In this document: positions 15,341-23,897 of the stretch, in pieces
Layout: every line of letters begins with the position of its first letter
Numbering within the stretch: the stretch's first letter is position 1
NCBI GenBank assembly: GCA_964584775.1
Contig: CAZPBC010000018.1
Span: forward strand, 1-38,498
Reading direction: 5' to 3'
Source of the DNA: CAZPBC01 sp964584775
Lineage (GTDB): Bacteria > Chlamydiota > Chlamydiia > Chlamydiales > SLFE01
DNA length: 38,498 bases
Program-made: the position numbers and the translations under genes
The notes under the pieces: model-generated
Told to the model about the DNA's origin: nothing
The model's database searches: none
Seen by the model: only the letters and a program-made list of their open reading frames with translations

Positions 15341-17902
15341 TTAAATCACATGCTTAGAGATGACGCTGAGGATTTTGGTCATCGGGAGGGGGTCTTTGGA
15401 GCCGAAGACTTGGGCGAGCTTGTCGTCGGGAACGATCTTCTTTTTATCGTTGGGGTCTTGGAGGCCCTCTTTTTTGATGTAATCCCAGACTTTTTTGAGA
15501 GCTTCGGGGCGTGTCATTTCGTCCGCGCCGGTGATAGTCGCTAGCTCTTTGGAGAGTTTGACGGGCTTCTGTTCGACCTTTTTACGCGGCTTCTTCTTGG
15601 CGGTCGATTTTTTGGAGGTGGCCCCTTTCTTTTTGCCGCGTGTCTTTTTCTCGTAAGGGGTACGGGGGTGGTTCGGGTATTTGGATTCGAGGTCTTCGAG
15701 TTCGTTGACGATGACGTTACACTCAGGGAAGGTGGAGCAGGAGTAGAAGACTTTACCAAAGCGAGAGCGTCGGGGGGTGACTTTTCCAGGGCAGTCGATC
15801 GCAGGACAGGCGGGAAGGTCTTTTTCTGCGATGACCTTTTCCCCTTTTAGAGGAATTTGGACGATGCCGCGGCAGTCGGGGTAGGTGGAGCAGCCGAGGA
15901 AGGCGCCATATCTTCCGTGGCGGACTTTCATCTCTTTGCCACACTTCGGGCAGGGCTGGTCCCAATCGAAATCATCGGCGTATTTCTCTTTCGAGAATTC
16001 GAGCTCTTCGATGGCGGCAGTGTAGTCGCAGTCGGGGTAGCGGGTGCATCCGTAGAAGTATTTGGTTTTGAACCAGATCTTTTGAAGCTGACCCTCTTTA
16101 CATTTCGGGCAGGTGATGTCGGTTGTGATACGAGGAACAACGGCCTCTTCGATCGCTTTTTCAACGATCGGATCGAATTCATTCCAAAACTCTTGGAGGA
16201 GGTCGTGCCAGTCTTTTTTATCTTCCGCGACCATCTCAAGGGTGTCTTCCATATTGGCCGTGAAGCTGATGTCCATGATGATGCCGAAGTGGTCTTCGAG
16301 CATTTTGGCAACGATCCCACCGAGCTCTGTGGGTTTGAGGCGTCCTTCCGTCTTCACCGTGTACTCACGGTTCTGGATCTTATTCATGATTGCGGTATAG
16401 GTCGACGGGCGGCCGATTCCCTGTTTCTCCAACTCTTTGATGAGAGAAGCTTCTGAGAATCGTGGAGGAGGTCTGGTGAAGGCTTGCTCTGAGAAGAACT
16501 CATGGAGGTTGAGTTTATCTCCCTCTTCGATCGCAGGAAGGAGAGACTCTTCATCGGTCGGGTCGGTGTCGTCTTCTTTCTCGCGGTAGGCGGCGAGGTA
16601 ACCTTTGAACTTGAGTTGGGATCCCGTTGCACGGAGCATCAGGCCGCTGTTCTCAGAGATATCGACAGTGAGGGTGTCGTAGATAGCGGGGAGCATCTGC
16701 GAGGCGATGAAGCGTTTCCAGACGAGCTGGTAGAGGTTGTACTGCTCTTTGGTCAAGAACTCTTTGATCAACTCAGGGTGGTGTGCGAGGTTGGTTGGAC
16801 GGATGGCTTCGTGAGCGTCTTGGGAGTTCTTCTTCGAGGAGTACATCTTTGGCTTCTCTGGAAGGTAGTCGTTTCCAAACGTCTTATGGATGTACTTACG
16901 CGCATCGTTGAGAGCACCGCCTTCCACACGGAAAGAGTCGGTTCTCATATAGGTGATCAGACCCTCTGTTCCCTCTTTCCCCATATCGAGACCTTCGTAG
17001 AGCTGCTGAGCGATGGTCATTGTCCTTGAAGAGGAGTAACCGTAGTGGCGGCTGGCTTCCTGTTGGAGGGTGGAGGTGATAAAAGGAGGTTGAGCGTTGC
17101 GCTTTTTCTCTTTCTTCTCGACCTTTTCTACTGTGAAATCGCCTTTCTTGATCCGCTCGACGATGCTGTCAGCTTCTTCTTTGTTGCGGACGAAGTAGGT
17201 CTTTTTCGCTTTCTCTTTCCCTGGCTCCTTGTCGACACGTTGTTCGTCGACAGAGTAGAGGAGGGCTTTGAAGGTGCGCTTTTCACTCTCCTTAGAGAGA
17301 AGAGCGGAGATGTTCCAGAATTCAACGGGCTTAAAGGCTTCAATTTCGCGCTCGCGGTCGACGACGAGTTTGAGTGCAGCCGACTGGACGCGTCCGGCAG
17401 AGACCGAGCGGGTCCGTCCTCTTTGGAGGCGACGGTTGAGGATGGGGGAGATCTTGTATCCGACAATCCGGTCCAGGAGGCGGCGTGCCTGCTGAGCGTT
17501 GACGAGGGCGTCGTTGATTTCACGTGGGTTCGCTAGAGCGCGGGTCACCTCTCCCTTGGTGATGGAGTTGAATGAGACACGTTTGTAGGGGGTCTCTTTC
17601 GGGAGGATCTGGGTGATATGCCAAGCAATCGCCTCTCCTTCACGGTCGGGGTCAGGCGAGAGGTAGACAATAGACGCTTTTTTAGCCGCCTTTTTCAGGT
17701 TGGCTATGACCTTCTCCTTGTCCTCCATCGTCGTGTAGATGGGCTCAAACCGGTTCTCAATGTCGATTCCAAAATCTTTTTTTGGCAGGTCGCGGATATG
17801 ACCGACCGAGGACTCGATATCATACTCATTCCCAAGGAATTTTTTGAGAGTCTTGATCTTGGCGGGGGACTCGACGATGATGAGTGGTTTCTTTTTAGAC
17901 AT
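15341..17902 (-). CDS. topA: DNA topoisomerase I with C-terminal SWIB domain
   Basis: An 853-residue type IA topoisomerase, which relaxes negatively supercoiled DNA. The TOPRIM domain carries the early Glu (E11) and the acidic triad in DPDREGE (D84, D86, E88). The catalytic Tyr is Y318 in LITYMRTDS. Three four-Cys zinc-finger modules follow (about residues 588-735), beginning with CPKCKEG, CPKCGKE and CPAIDC. Then comes a Lys-rich linker (GKKKGATSKKSTAKKKPRKK), and about residues 785-853 form a SWIB domain (MTRPEALKKVWDYIK ... VFGSKDPLPMTKI). The topA-SWIB fusion is characteristic of Chlamydiota; the SWIB part may bind chromatin-like or regulatory partners. A terminator hairpin just upstream isolates the gene from minus-strand transcription entering from beyond 18000. 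Confidence 0.97.
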   Translation of the reverse strand: MSKKKPLIIVESPAKIKTLKKFLGNEYDIESSVGHIRDLPKKDFGIDIENRFEPIYTTMEDKEKVIANLKKAAKKASIVYLSPDPDREGEAIAWHITQILPKETPYKRVSFNSITKGEVTRALANPREINDALVNAQQARRLLDRIVGYKISPILNRRLQRGRTRSVSAGRVQSAALKLVVDREREIEAFKPVEFWNISALLSKESEKRTFKALLYSVDEQRVDKEPGKEKAKKTYFVRNKEEADSIVERIKKGDFTVEKVEKKEKKRNAQPPFITSTLQQEASRHYGYSSSRTMTIAQQLYEGLDMGKEGTEGLITYMRTDSFRVEGGALNDARKYIHKTFGNDYLPEKPKMYSSKKNSQDAHEAIRPTNLAHHPELIKEFLTKEQYNLYQLVWKRFIASQMLPAIYDTLTVDISENSGLMLRATGSQLKFKGYLAAYREKEDDTDPTDEESLLPAIEEGDKLNLHEFFSEQAFTRPPPRFSEASLIKELEKQGIGRPSTYTAIMNKIQNREYTVKTEGRLKPTELGGIVAKMLEDHFGIIMDISFTANMEDTLEMVAEDKKDWHDLLQEFWNEFDPIVEKAIEEAVVPRITTDITCPKCKEGQLQKIWFKTKYFYGCTRYPDCDYTAAIEELEFSKEKYADDFDWDQPCPKCGKEMKVRHGRYGAFLGCSTYPDCRGIVQIPLKGEKVIAEKDLPACPAIDCPGKVTPRRSRFGKVFYSCSTFPECNVIVNELEDLESKYPNHPRTPYEKKTRGKKKGATSKKSTAKKKPRKKVEQKPVKLSKELATITGADEMTRPEALKKVWDYIKKEGLQDPNDKKKIVPDDKLAQVFGSKDPLPMTKILSVISKHVI

Positions 17903-17955
17903 AGATAGCCACTATATATATAGGATATCTGCATTGATTGCCATTGAAAAAAAAG

Positions 17956-17978
17956 GGCGGTGGTCAAAGACCACCGCC
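17956..17978 (-). terminator. Rho-independent terminator upstream of topA
   Basis: GGCGGTGGTC (17956-17965), loop AAA, GACCACCGCC (17969-17978): a perfect 10-bp GC-rich stem. On the minus strand it is followed at once by C and eight Ts, so it ends minus-strand transcription arriving from beyond 18000. Confidence 0.88.
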
Positions 17979-18003
17979 AGCTTAGTTCGTTTTTTCTTTC
18001 GAC

Positions 18004-18252
18004 TTAGAAAGAAATTGTTAGAGAACCTTTTACTTGAATGAGGCTCTCCTCTTCTTTCGCTTTTGGAGTAGAAGGGGCGGGAGAGGGACTCTCCGTTTCC
18101 TTTTCCATCAACTCTAACTCCTCAAAAGCGAGTGAGTTATCTTGATGACTCAACGTCAAATTTCTCCAGCTACCAAAAGTCAGGTAGCGTTTGTCAAGAA
18201 GCGCAATAGCGGTTGTCTTTCTCCGCTCCAGTTCAGTTTCATACCTCCATAT
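18004..18252 (-). pseudogene. Short minus-strand open frame, possibly the end of a broken gene
   Basis: An 82-codon frame opens after a TGA (18253-18255) and ends with TAA at 18004-18006, about 25 nt before a strong terminator. It has no good initial start. An internal ATG at 18108 lies behind GAGGAG and would give a 34-residue peptide. The sequence changes from DKRYLTFGSWRNLTL to a Ser/Pro/Lys/Glu-rich linker and ends in IQVKGSLTISF. That ending alternates hydrophobic and polar residues and closes with Phe, like the C-terminal strand of outer-membrane beta-barrels. It is probably the 3' end of a decayed gene. Function unknown. Confidence 0.4.
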
Positions 18253-18272
18253 TCAACTGAGTGGACGGAGCT

Positions 18273-18331
18273 AACAACGGAAGTTGTTCAAGCCTTTAAC
18301 TCCTAACTGAGCGATCTCAGCAGGAGTTTTT
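18273..18331 (+). ncRNA. Candidate small-RNA 3' end: two hairpins and a terminator
   Basis: On the plus strand, AACAAC-GGAA-GTTGTT (18273-18288) forms a GNRA-type capped stem. It is followed by a nested hairpin: AACTCCT (18298-18304) with AGGAGTT (18322-18328), and inside it CTGAG-CGAT-CTCAG (18307-18320). A run of five Ts, which begins with the last two bases of the stem, ends at 18331. This is a good intrinsic terminator, yet no plus-strand protein gene leads into it, so a small RNA ending here is plausible. Its 5' end and promoter are not evident. Confidence 0.4.
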
Positions 18332-18616
18332 CAGTGCTTGCATAACTATAAAAGTCAGGCTTCAACATCTAACGCTGTTGACTTCTTTATATTTCCATCT
18401 CACTCGTCAGTCCGAGTGAGTCCAATTTCAAATCAAAAATTCAAATTTTCCAAATTCCTAAAGCGGTTGCGGCTTGTCGCGAGAGTAAGACCCATGTCAC
18501 CTCCTTTTTTCGCTTTATTCGTCCGCGGTCGTTAGGACAACTTTTTGTGGGTCTATCACTTCAACCCACATCCATCGAATTGGAGTCAGTTTACTCCTTT
18601 TCAATTTTTTAGTCTT

Positions 18617-18690
18617 TAGACTGGATATTTGTTCAATTTCACGAGCATTTCGTCCCCATTTCGAGGGGCTCTCATGAAATATCCAGTCTA
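18617..18690. repeat. 74-nt inverted-repeat structure
   Basis: TAGACTGGATATTT (18617-18630) and AAATATCCAGTCTA (18677-18690) are perfect 14-bp inverted copies. The 46-nt interior can pair further: TTTCACGAG against CTCTCATGAAA, imperfectly, and a CCCC/GGGG pair around ATTTCGA. It could form a long RNA hairpin or a cruciform, or be a small miniature-element relic. It lies about 70 bp before the rodA start. Confidence 0.6.
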
Positions 18691-18762
18691 GCAGATTATG
18701 TAGCACTTTGGTTACAATTTGTTCAACCTTAGATTCTTGTAGAAACGAATAAAGAGCCAACC

Positions 18763-19923
18763 TTGAATCCCTTTTCCTCGAACGCACTATGGAGTTTTAA
18801 GTCTCTCAGTAGAATAGATTTAAGAGTGGTTTTTGCGATTTTACTGCTGATGATTGTCAGCCTTCTCGTCGTGGCATCGGGAGCGGCGCCGAGGGGGGCA
18901 CTGGCCCTCAAGGAGATCCTGCTAGAGCCCTATGTCAAGAAACAGGTGGAGTTTTTCGCCCTATCTTTTGTCATCTTCCTCTTTTTTGCCGGGTTTGATT
19001 ACCACAAACTCCGAGAGTGGACATGGATCCTCTACCTTTTGATGATTGCGGCACTCGTCGGGCTTTTTTTCATGGGAACCATTGCCCGCGTCCATCGCTG
19101 GTACCGCATACCGCTCATCGGAATGTCTTTTCAACCCTCTGAGTATGCGAAACTTGTGGTTGTTCTTGCCTTGAGTTGGTTTTTGGAAAGGCGGAAGGAG
19201 AGAGCGGGAGAATTTTCAACGGCGCTCATTGCCTTGGTGATTGTTGGCATCCCCTTTTTACTGATCTTAAAGCAGCCTGATCTTGGTTCAGCCATGGTGC
19301 TCTATCCAATTGTGTTAGTGATGTTCTATTTTGGAGGGGTTCACCCCTTTTTGGTAAAGGCGATGACCTGGTTGGGAGCTCTGTTGCTGGCCGTAGTGGC
19401 TCTCTTTTTCTTAGAGGTGGTGCCTCACGAGGAGTTCCGTCCCATGGCGACGAAAGTTCTCAAAGACTACCAGTATGAGAGGTTGAAACCCAATCAGCAT
19501 CACCAGAAAGCTTCACAGACGGCCATTGCTCTTGGTGGGGTGACAGGAACAGGATGGCGTCAGAGTGAGTTCACGGGAGGAGGTTGGTTGCCTGCGCCCT
19601 ATACGGACTCCGTCTTTGCTGCTTTTGGTGAAGAGTTTGGTGCGGTCGGGCTGCTTTTCATCCTGGCGCTTTACTGGGCGCTCCTCTATTTTAGCTTTCA
19701 GGTGACCTCTGTAGCTAAAGACTCGTTCGGTCAGCTCCTTGCGGCAGGTATATCGGTCTATATCGCGATGCATGTTCTTGTGAATATGGGAATGATGTGT
19801 GGATTTTTGCCCATCACAGGGGTTCCATTGCTCCTGATCACCTACGGTGGTTCATCCATCCTTTCGACGATGATCGCCCTTGGTATATTACAAAGTATTT
19901 ATAGTAGAAGGTTTATGTTCTAA
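18763..19923 (+). CDS. rodA: RodA, SEDS-family peptidoglycan glycosyltransferase
   Basis: A 386-residue polytopic SEDS protein with about ten membrane helices, the glycan polymerase of the elongation/septal cell-wall machinery. It works with a class B penicillin-binding protein on lipid II in the inner membrane. The conserved blocks are FQPSEYAK (near 123), KQPDLGSA (170-177), the loop with the essential Asp in PYTDSVFAAFGEE (D282), and the C-terminal NMGMMCGFLPITGVPL ... TYGGSS. The last matches RodA better than FtsW. No internal ATG is suitable, so the start is probably TTG 18763, with only a weak AAAGAG ribosome site. Chlamydiae use such proteins for the transient peptidoglycan ring at division. 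It overlaps the next gene by one base. Confidence 0.93.
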   Translation: MNPFSSNALWSFKSLSRIDLRVVFAILLLMIVSLLVVASGAAPRGALALKEILLEPYVKKQVEFFALSFVIFLFFAGFDYHKLREWTWILYLLMIAALVGLFFMGTIARVHRWYRIPLIGMSFQPSEYAKLVVVLALSWFLERRKERAGEFSTALIALVIVGIPFLLILKQPDLGSAMVLYPIVLVMFYFGGVHPFLVKAMTWLGALLLAVVALFFLEVVPHEEFRPMATKVLKDYQYERLKPNQHHQKASQTAIALGGVTGTGWRQSEFTGGGWLPAPYTDSVFAAFGEEFGAVGLLFILALYWALLYFSFQVTSVAKDSFGQLLAAGISVYIAMHVLVNMGMMCGFLPITGVPLLLITYGGSSILSTMIALGILQSIYSRRFMF

Positions 19924-20372
19924 TGTCAGAAACATTTCACCCTTTTTTACTTCACAGAAGCGATTGGCTTGGTGAAGGGACGATCCAGCTCGTTGGGTCA
20001 GATGAAAAAATCCACTTTTACACTCGCTGGATAGTTGCTGAGATGACAGAGGAGGGGGAGATTTTTGCGACTCAAGAAGTGGAGCTGGTCGGGAGTAGCG
20101 AAGAGAAGATGGTGAACCACTTTAAAGTCTATTCGATCGACCAAGAGACGTTTTCTCTCACGATTGAGAACGACCAAATTGGTTCAGCAAGAGGGAAGGG
20201 TGTTTTGAAAGAAAAGCAACTCGCATGGGAGTTCCGCGAGCAAGGGCATTTTGAAGGATTTGAGATGTATGATTTGGTGGAGGCTGACCGCTATCAATTC
20301 CATGCAGAATATCTTTCAGATCAGTTTCGTTCTCTAATTAATGGAGAACTATGGAAAAAGACGGTATTGTAA
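19923..20372 (+). CDS. Small hypothetical protein cotranscribed with rodA
   Basis: A 149-residue soluble protein with no signal peptide or membrane span. It is rich in short alternating segments that suggest a beta-barrel, lipocalin-like fold (GEGTIQLVG, IHFYTRWIV, ARGKGVLK, LAWEFREQGHFEGFEMYDL). ATG 19923 overlaps the rodA stop by one base (TAATG), so the two are probably coupled. I could not assign a function. A link with cell-wall growth is only implied by position. Confidence 0.8.
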   Translation: MSETFHPFLLHRSDWLGEGTIQLVGSDEKIHFYTRWIVAEMTEEGEIFATQEVELVGSSEEKMVNHFKVYSIDQETFSLTIENDQIGSARGKGVLKEKQLAWEFREQGHFEGFEMYDLVEADRYQFHAEYLSDQFRSLINGELWKKTVL

Positions 20373-20411
20373 TCGATCATCATAAGACACAGCATCAGGA
20401 GATAATGATAA

Positions 20412-22166
20412 ATGTATAGTGGAGTGAATGTAAGTTTATGGAGTGACGCGGCTCTCAACTGGCCGACTTTTACAACTGTTGCAGAAGGAGTGAGAGTCTC
20501 GACATCCACGAATGACTTCCGTGATAAAGAGATCTCCGTTGCTCAAGGAGTGCAATACTACATGACCGCCATTTGTCAGGCTGCTCAGACGGCCGAGGCG
20601 GTGGCGTTGGCTGTTTTTGCTGCGATCAAAGCGGGAGTGAATATCACCTACAAAAACACGCTTTGGTATGTCGGTTTTGCCGTTCCTCTTGTTGTAGGGT
20701 ATGCAGCGAGCCGAGCGAAGGAGCTTCCTCTCTATGCAGAGCGTGTGGTCCGTCTACTCCAAAAACATATGGGAACCCTTTCTCAGTTGGCGATGCTGGT
20801 CAGCAGCGTCGCGCTTTTCGCTTTAGGCCAACAGGTCTTTGCTATCACGACCATCACTGGGCTTGCTATTGGAATCTTAAGCCGCAGCCGTTACGTTCCT
20901 CATCAACTCAGACAGGCGATTCAGGTTTCCAACTTCTACCTTGCTAATGCGGCTCGCATCTTTGTGGGTGGTTGGATGGATGTGGCTGTCGCCGTGCTTG
21001 AGGTGGCTTTTGGAGCCCTAGATCTCTACACCCGCTGGAGGATTGGAGCGCTTGGTAAGAAAGAGACCCCTCCTGAAATGAAGCCGATGACTTGGGGTGA
21101 GGTGGACAGACAGCAAACATGGGGGTGGGAAATCAACCGCGAAGCGGTGATCTCTAGTCCGATTCCACCGGCACCCGATGTCTCTTTTGACAAACTTAAG
21201 AAACTTTTCAAGAAAGTGGACTGGGAAAAAGAACGCGACTCAATTTTGAAAAAACTGGCGGGGGATAACCGTTGGAAGGCGATGGTCGAGGGCGACCGCC
21301 CTGATCCTATCACATATGTCAGCGATAACATCGCTCTCTTGATCAAAAAGGTCAAAGACCGTCAGGTGATGGAAGGGGAGCCAACTAGCTATGAGCTTTT
21401 AGATACTTACCTGAAGCATGTGATTTCTTTTGTTGATGAGAGCTTTTCTAGGGTGCGTGATGTCAAAAATCCAACGGAAAGTGAGCGGCCGGATTTTGTT
21501 GCTGGAACAGACATGATCTACCGTTTGGCCATTGAGATTGGACCCTACTGTGGCCCGGGGATGTTTGAGCACCTTGAGGACATGTTCAACAAACACTACT
21601 ACCTAGATAAAGCCCTTTCGATTCCGTTAGAACAGAAAATTTTTGGTCTTCTGCAATTACTTCGTGCTGAGGTATGGGAAGGAGCGTACGCAGAAATTGC
21701 AGAGTATGCAAAACATGCGAAGGTTCAAGGAGTAGACTTGGGCTGGATGTACCGGATGATGGATATGGAGGATATTCACACAAAGCACTGCTTTGATTCG
21801 ATGGTTGATACCGTCTTTAAGATGGGAAAGTATGCGGCTGGTGAAGACTCGATTTCACAGCCAACTCCCTTTCAAAAATTGACGATCAACTACACTGCAA
21901 AACCTCTCTTAGAAAGGCTCTTTGGGCGTTATGAAGCTAAAATCCTCAACTGGTTTATTGAAAGAACTGGGACACCAGCTCTTCCTTTAGAAGACATCAC
22001 AGTGTGGTGGGTCAAGTGGAGTCAGCAGCAAGGGAATGACTTTGCTAATCAGCTAACGGATGGTCGCGTGAGTCTCTTCGAAGAGACTGGACGGCCGGAG
22101 CAAAGACTTCGACTTAAGAAAAAGTACGCTGTTGCGATGCTGAAGATGATGCAAATTATTCAGTAG
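20412..22166 (+). CDS. Large hypothetical protein with N-terminal membrane segments
   Basis: A 584-residue protein. Residues about 45-215 are hydrophobic, with perhaps four to six helices including AVALAVFAAIKAG, GFAVPLVVGYAAS, LAMLVSSVALFALG and ITTITGLAIGIL; paired hairpins of this kind are common in chlamydial inclusion-membrane proteins. The remaining 370 residues are soluble and helical. A PLEQKIFGLLQLL stretch near residue 400 resembles PLEQGVFGLSYLI in the 34616-37036 protein, which hints at a shared domain. AGGAG lies about 11 nt before ATG 20412. The gene ends only 2 nt from the end of the convergent nuclease gene, with no terminator between them. It may act at the inclusion or host membrane, which is inference only. 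Confidence 0.82.
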   Translation: MYSGVNVSLWSDAALNWPTFTTVAEGVRVSTSTNDFRDKEISVAQGVQYYMTAICQAAQTAEAVALAVFAAIKAGVNITYKNTLWYVGFAVPLVVGYAASRAKELPLYAERVVRLLQKHMGTLSQLAMLVSSVALFALGQQVFAITTITGLAIGILSRSRYVPHQLRQAIQVSNFYLANAARIFVGGWMDVAVAVLEVAFGALDLYTRWRIGALGKKETPPEMKPMTWGEVDRQQTWGWEINREAVISSPIPPAPDVSFDKLKKLFKKVDWEKERDSILKKLAGDNRWKAMVEGDRPDPITYVSDNIALLIKKVKDRQVMEGEPTSYELLDTYLKHVISFVDESFSRVRDVKNPTESERPDFVAGTDMIYRLAIEIGPYCGPGMFEHLEDMFNKHYYLDKALSIPLEQKIFGLLQLLRAEVWEGAYAEIAEYAKHAKVQGVDLGWMYRMMDMEDIHTKHCFDSMVDTVFKMGKYAAGEDSISQPTPFQKLTINYTAKPLLERLFGRYEAKILNWFIERTGTPALPLEDITVWWVKWSQQQGNDFANQLTDGRVSLFEETGRPEQRLRLKKKYAVAMLKMMQIIQ

Positions 22167-22168
22167 GA

Positions 22169-23815
22169 TTAAAGGAATTCTATAGATCTTTTGGCATCAG
22201 GTGCGGGTAGGGATTGTGTCATCTCTTTAATGCGATCTTCTAGAAGTAGGCTGGCACATTTTTGAATTTCCTCGAGTGAGGATTTGTATTTTGGATCCTC
22301 ATGGTTGTAAGTCATTTTTTCTTTGCTATTTGGAAAGATATAACATGCTCGCCTCCACCTTCTTTTAGTGTAGTAAAGGACGATTTTAAAATAATGCGAT
22401 GGAACGGCGACCTCTCGATCTCCGAGAAGAGAGTAGGTGATCTTTTCTCTCTCGCCCTTTAAAATGGGCCCAGAAAAGACTCTGGCAAAGTTTCCCTCTT
22501 CAACCCATCTTCTCACTCGAGCTTCTAGAGATTTCCAAGGTCCGTTGTTGAGTGCTTTAGTTTGAGGCATGCAATTGGTGAATAAAAACGTCGCATCCCA
22601 CTCCCTCTGAGTCATTGCATCGGCAGCGGCTGCATTATGCCCACGTTCATATCCCGAGTGGGTGTAGGCTGGATTGTTTCCTTGAAAGATTCGTGGAATG
22701 CGTTTGTCTTCCGTGAAGGTACGTGAGTCGGTGGTTCTCTCTGCTTGATATCTATGGGGGTAGTGGTCTTTTCTTACACATACGGGGAGGCGTAGGCGTA
22801 GGTCATACTCCACAGCATAGCCGTCGTTAATGAGAGTTACGCTTGGCGAGGGAAGAAAGTCTCGCCAGATATGGTTTACTTTTCTGAAAACAAAATCGGC
22901 TTGAGCGATGTCTCCCTTTGAGACACAGTCAGGGTATTCGCGGAGTTGAAGTGCGAAATGTGTCTTAGGTTTGACTCCATCTGAATCTTTATCGCTATAG
23001 ATATCAAACCCTCTTCCGAGGAGGTACGTTAAAGCGTGTGTGTTGGCTGATTCTGCAGCAAGGTGAGCTAGGGAAATATTCCATACCCGAGTTAAGTTGA
23101 ACCCTTCTTCATAGGCAACAATAACGCCAAGGTCCCATTTTCCTCTATCTTGAGTGATATCGCCTTCACCTGCGTTTGCAATGTACTGCGCATTAAACAC
23201 CCATGAGCAACGATCATGCATGAGATAGGATGCACGGTTTAGCATGAGATGGACTGTATCCAAGTCTCCGCGTGCCATTGCATAGTGTGCTAAAGTGCAT
23301 TCATCTAATAGTGCAGCTTGCTCGTAAGGGTAACACGTGCCTGCAAAGTTGCTATCGATGCTTTCTTCTGTAAAAGTGGTGGATAAGCGAACAGTGGGAT
23401 GTTCAAAGATGGTTATGAAAATGGTTTCTGCTAGAGCAACATCTTCAAGGGTGTATCCATAGAGTCCTAGCTTTTCCATCTCTGCTACTTGTTTCCATAC
23501 GATATAGGCAATCTGCCAGCAGGCAATATTCTGAAAACAATCTCCATGAATTTCTATCGTGTCAAATTGAAGATTGACGTCACCATCGTGCTCGAGCCAT
23601 ACTATGATGGTCTCCAGAAGCTCTGTTAGGCAGTTGTTTAAATCGGTTAATCCAATTTCTGAAAAAAGCTCTGCAGTTAGAGATGTCTTTCGGTCTGAAA
23701 AAGTATTCGGATTTTTGGTTCGCTGAATCTCTTCGCGGATCCGCTTAAAAATTTCTTGTCCTCTTTCGACCCCTGTTGCCCGAATCACCTGTTCGAATCT
23801 GCCAGAAACCATCAT
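22169..23815 (-). CDS. Ankyrin-like protein with C-terminal DNA/RNA non-specific endonuclease domain
   Basis: A 548-residue protein. The N-terminal 160 residues are helical and unassigned. About residues 165-300 contain ankyrin-like repeats (ECTLAHYAMARGDLDTVHLML; ISLAHLAAESANTHALTYLL). The C-terminal part (about 330-525) is a NUC1/endonuclease G-type nuclease. Its ERGH motif carries the general base H393, N423 lies exactly 30 residues later as in Serratia nuclease, and E431 follows in GPWKSLE. The domain cuts DNA and RNA with Mg2+. Secreted nucleases of this family normally have a signal peptide; none is seen here, so delivery into a host by another route is possible. AGGAGG precedes the ATG; a terminator separates the gene from rpsJ. 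Confidence 0.88.
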   Translation of the reverse strand: MMVSGRFEQVIRATGVERGQEIFKRIREEIQRTKNPNTFSDRKTSLTAELFSEIGLTDLNNCLTELLETIIVWLEHDGDVNLQFDTIEIHGDCFQNIACWQIAYIVWKQVAEMEKLGLYGYTLEDVALAETIFITIFEHPTVRLSTTFTEESIDSNFAGTCYPYEQAALLDECTLAHYAMARGDLDTVHLMLNRASYLMHDRCSWVFNAQYIANAGEGDITQDRGKWDLGVIVAYEEGFNLTRVWNISLAHLAAESANTHALTYLLGRGFDIYSDKDSDGVKPKTHFALQLREYPDCVSKGDIAQADFVFRKVNHIWRDFLPSPSVTLINDGYAVEYDLRLRLPVCVRKDHYPHRYQAERTTDSRTFTEDKRIPRIFQGNNPAYTHSGYERGHNAAAADAMTQREWDATFLFTNCMPQTKALNNGPWKSLEARVRRWVEEGNFARVFSGPILKGEREKITYSLLGDREVAVPSHYFKIVLYYTKRRWRRACYIFPNSKEKMTYNHEDPKYKSSLEEIQKCASLLLEDRIKEMTQSLPAPDAKRSIEFL

Positions 23816-23847
23816 CGTTCAACCTCCTGCGTCTAAAAACAAAAAAA

Positions 23848-23870
23848 CCAGAGGAGAAAGTCTCCTCTGG
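23848..23870. terminator. Bidirectional-looking terminator after rpsJ
   Basis: CCAGAGGAGA (23848-23857), loop AAG, TCTCCTCTGG (23861-23870): a perfect 10-bp stem flanked by A and T runs. On the minus strand the T run follows the hairpin directly, so it ends the rpsL-rpsG-fusA-rpsJ transcript. Confidence 0.92.
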
Positions 23871-23897
23871 TTTTTCATTTTAAGAGAAAGCTCTTTT

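Larger units (their letters stand above)
17903..18762. other. Gene-poor interval between topA and rodA
   Basis: About 860 bp without a convincing full-length gene. It holds a terminator hairpin (17956-17978), a short minus-strand open frame (18004-18252), two consecutive hairpins ending in a T run (18273-18331) and a 74-nt inverted-repeat structure (18617-18690). A minus-strand open frame of 90 codons at 18515-18787 runs into the rodA start and through the inverted repeat, so it is probably not real. I see nothing else between 18332 and 18616. Confidence 0.6.

Noticed and set aside
15857..16456. Long plus-strand open frames opposite topA (also near 16502-17029 and 17045-17536)
   Set aside because: They are antisense shadows of the topA codon pattern; topA has complete catalytic motifs and domain order on the other strand.
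18515..18787. A 90-codon minus-strand open frame in front of rodA
   Set aside because: It overlaps the rodA start and the 74-nt inverted repeat, has no ribosome site and resembles no protein I know.
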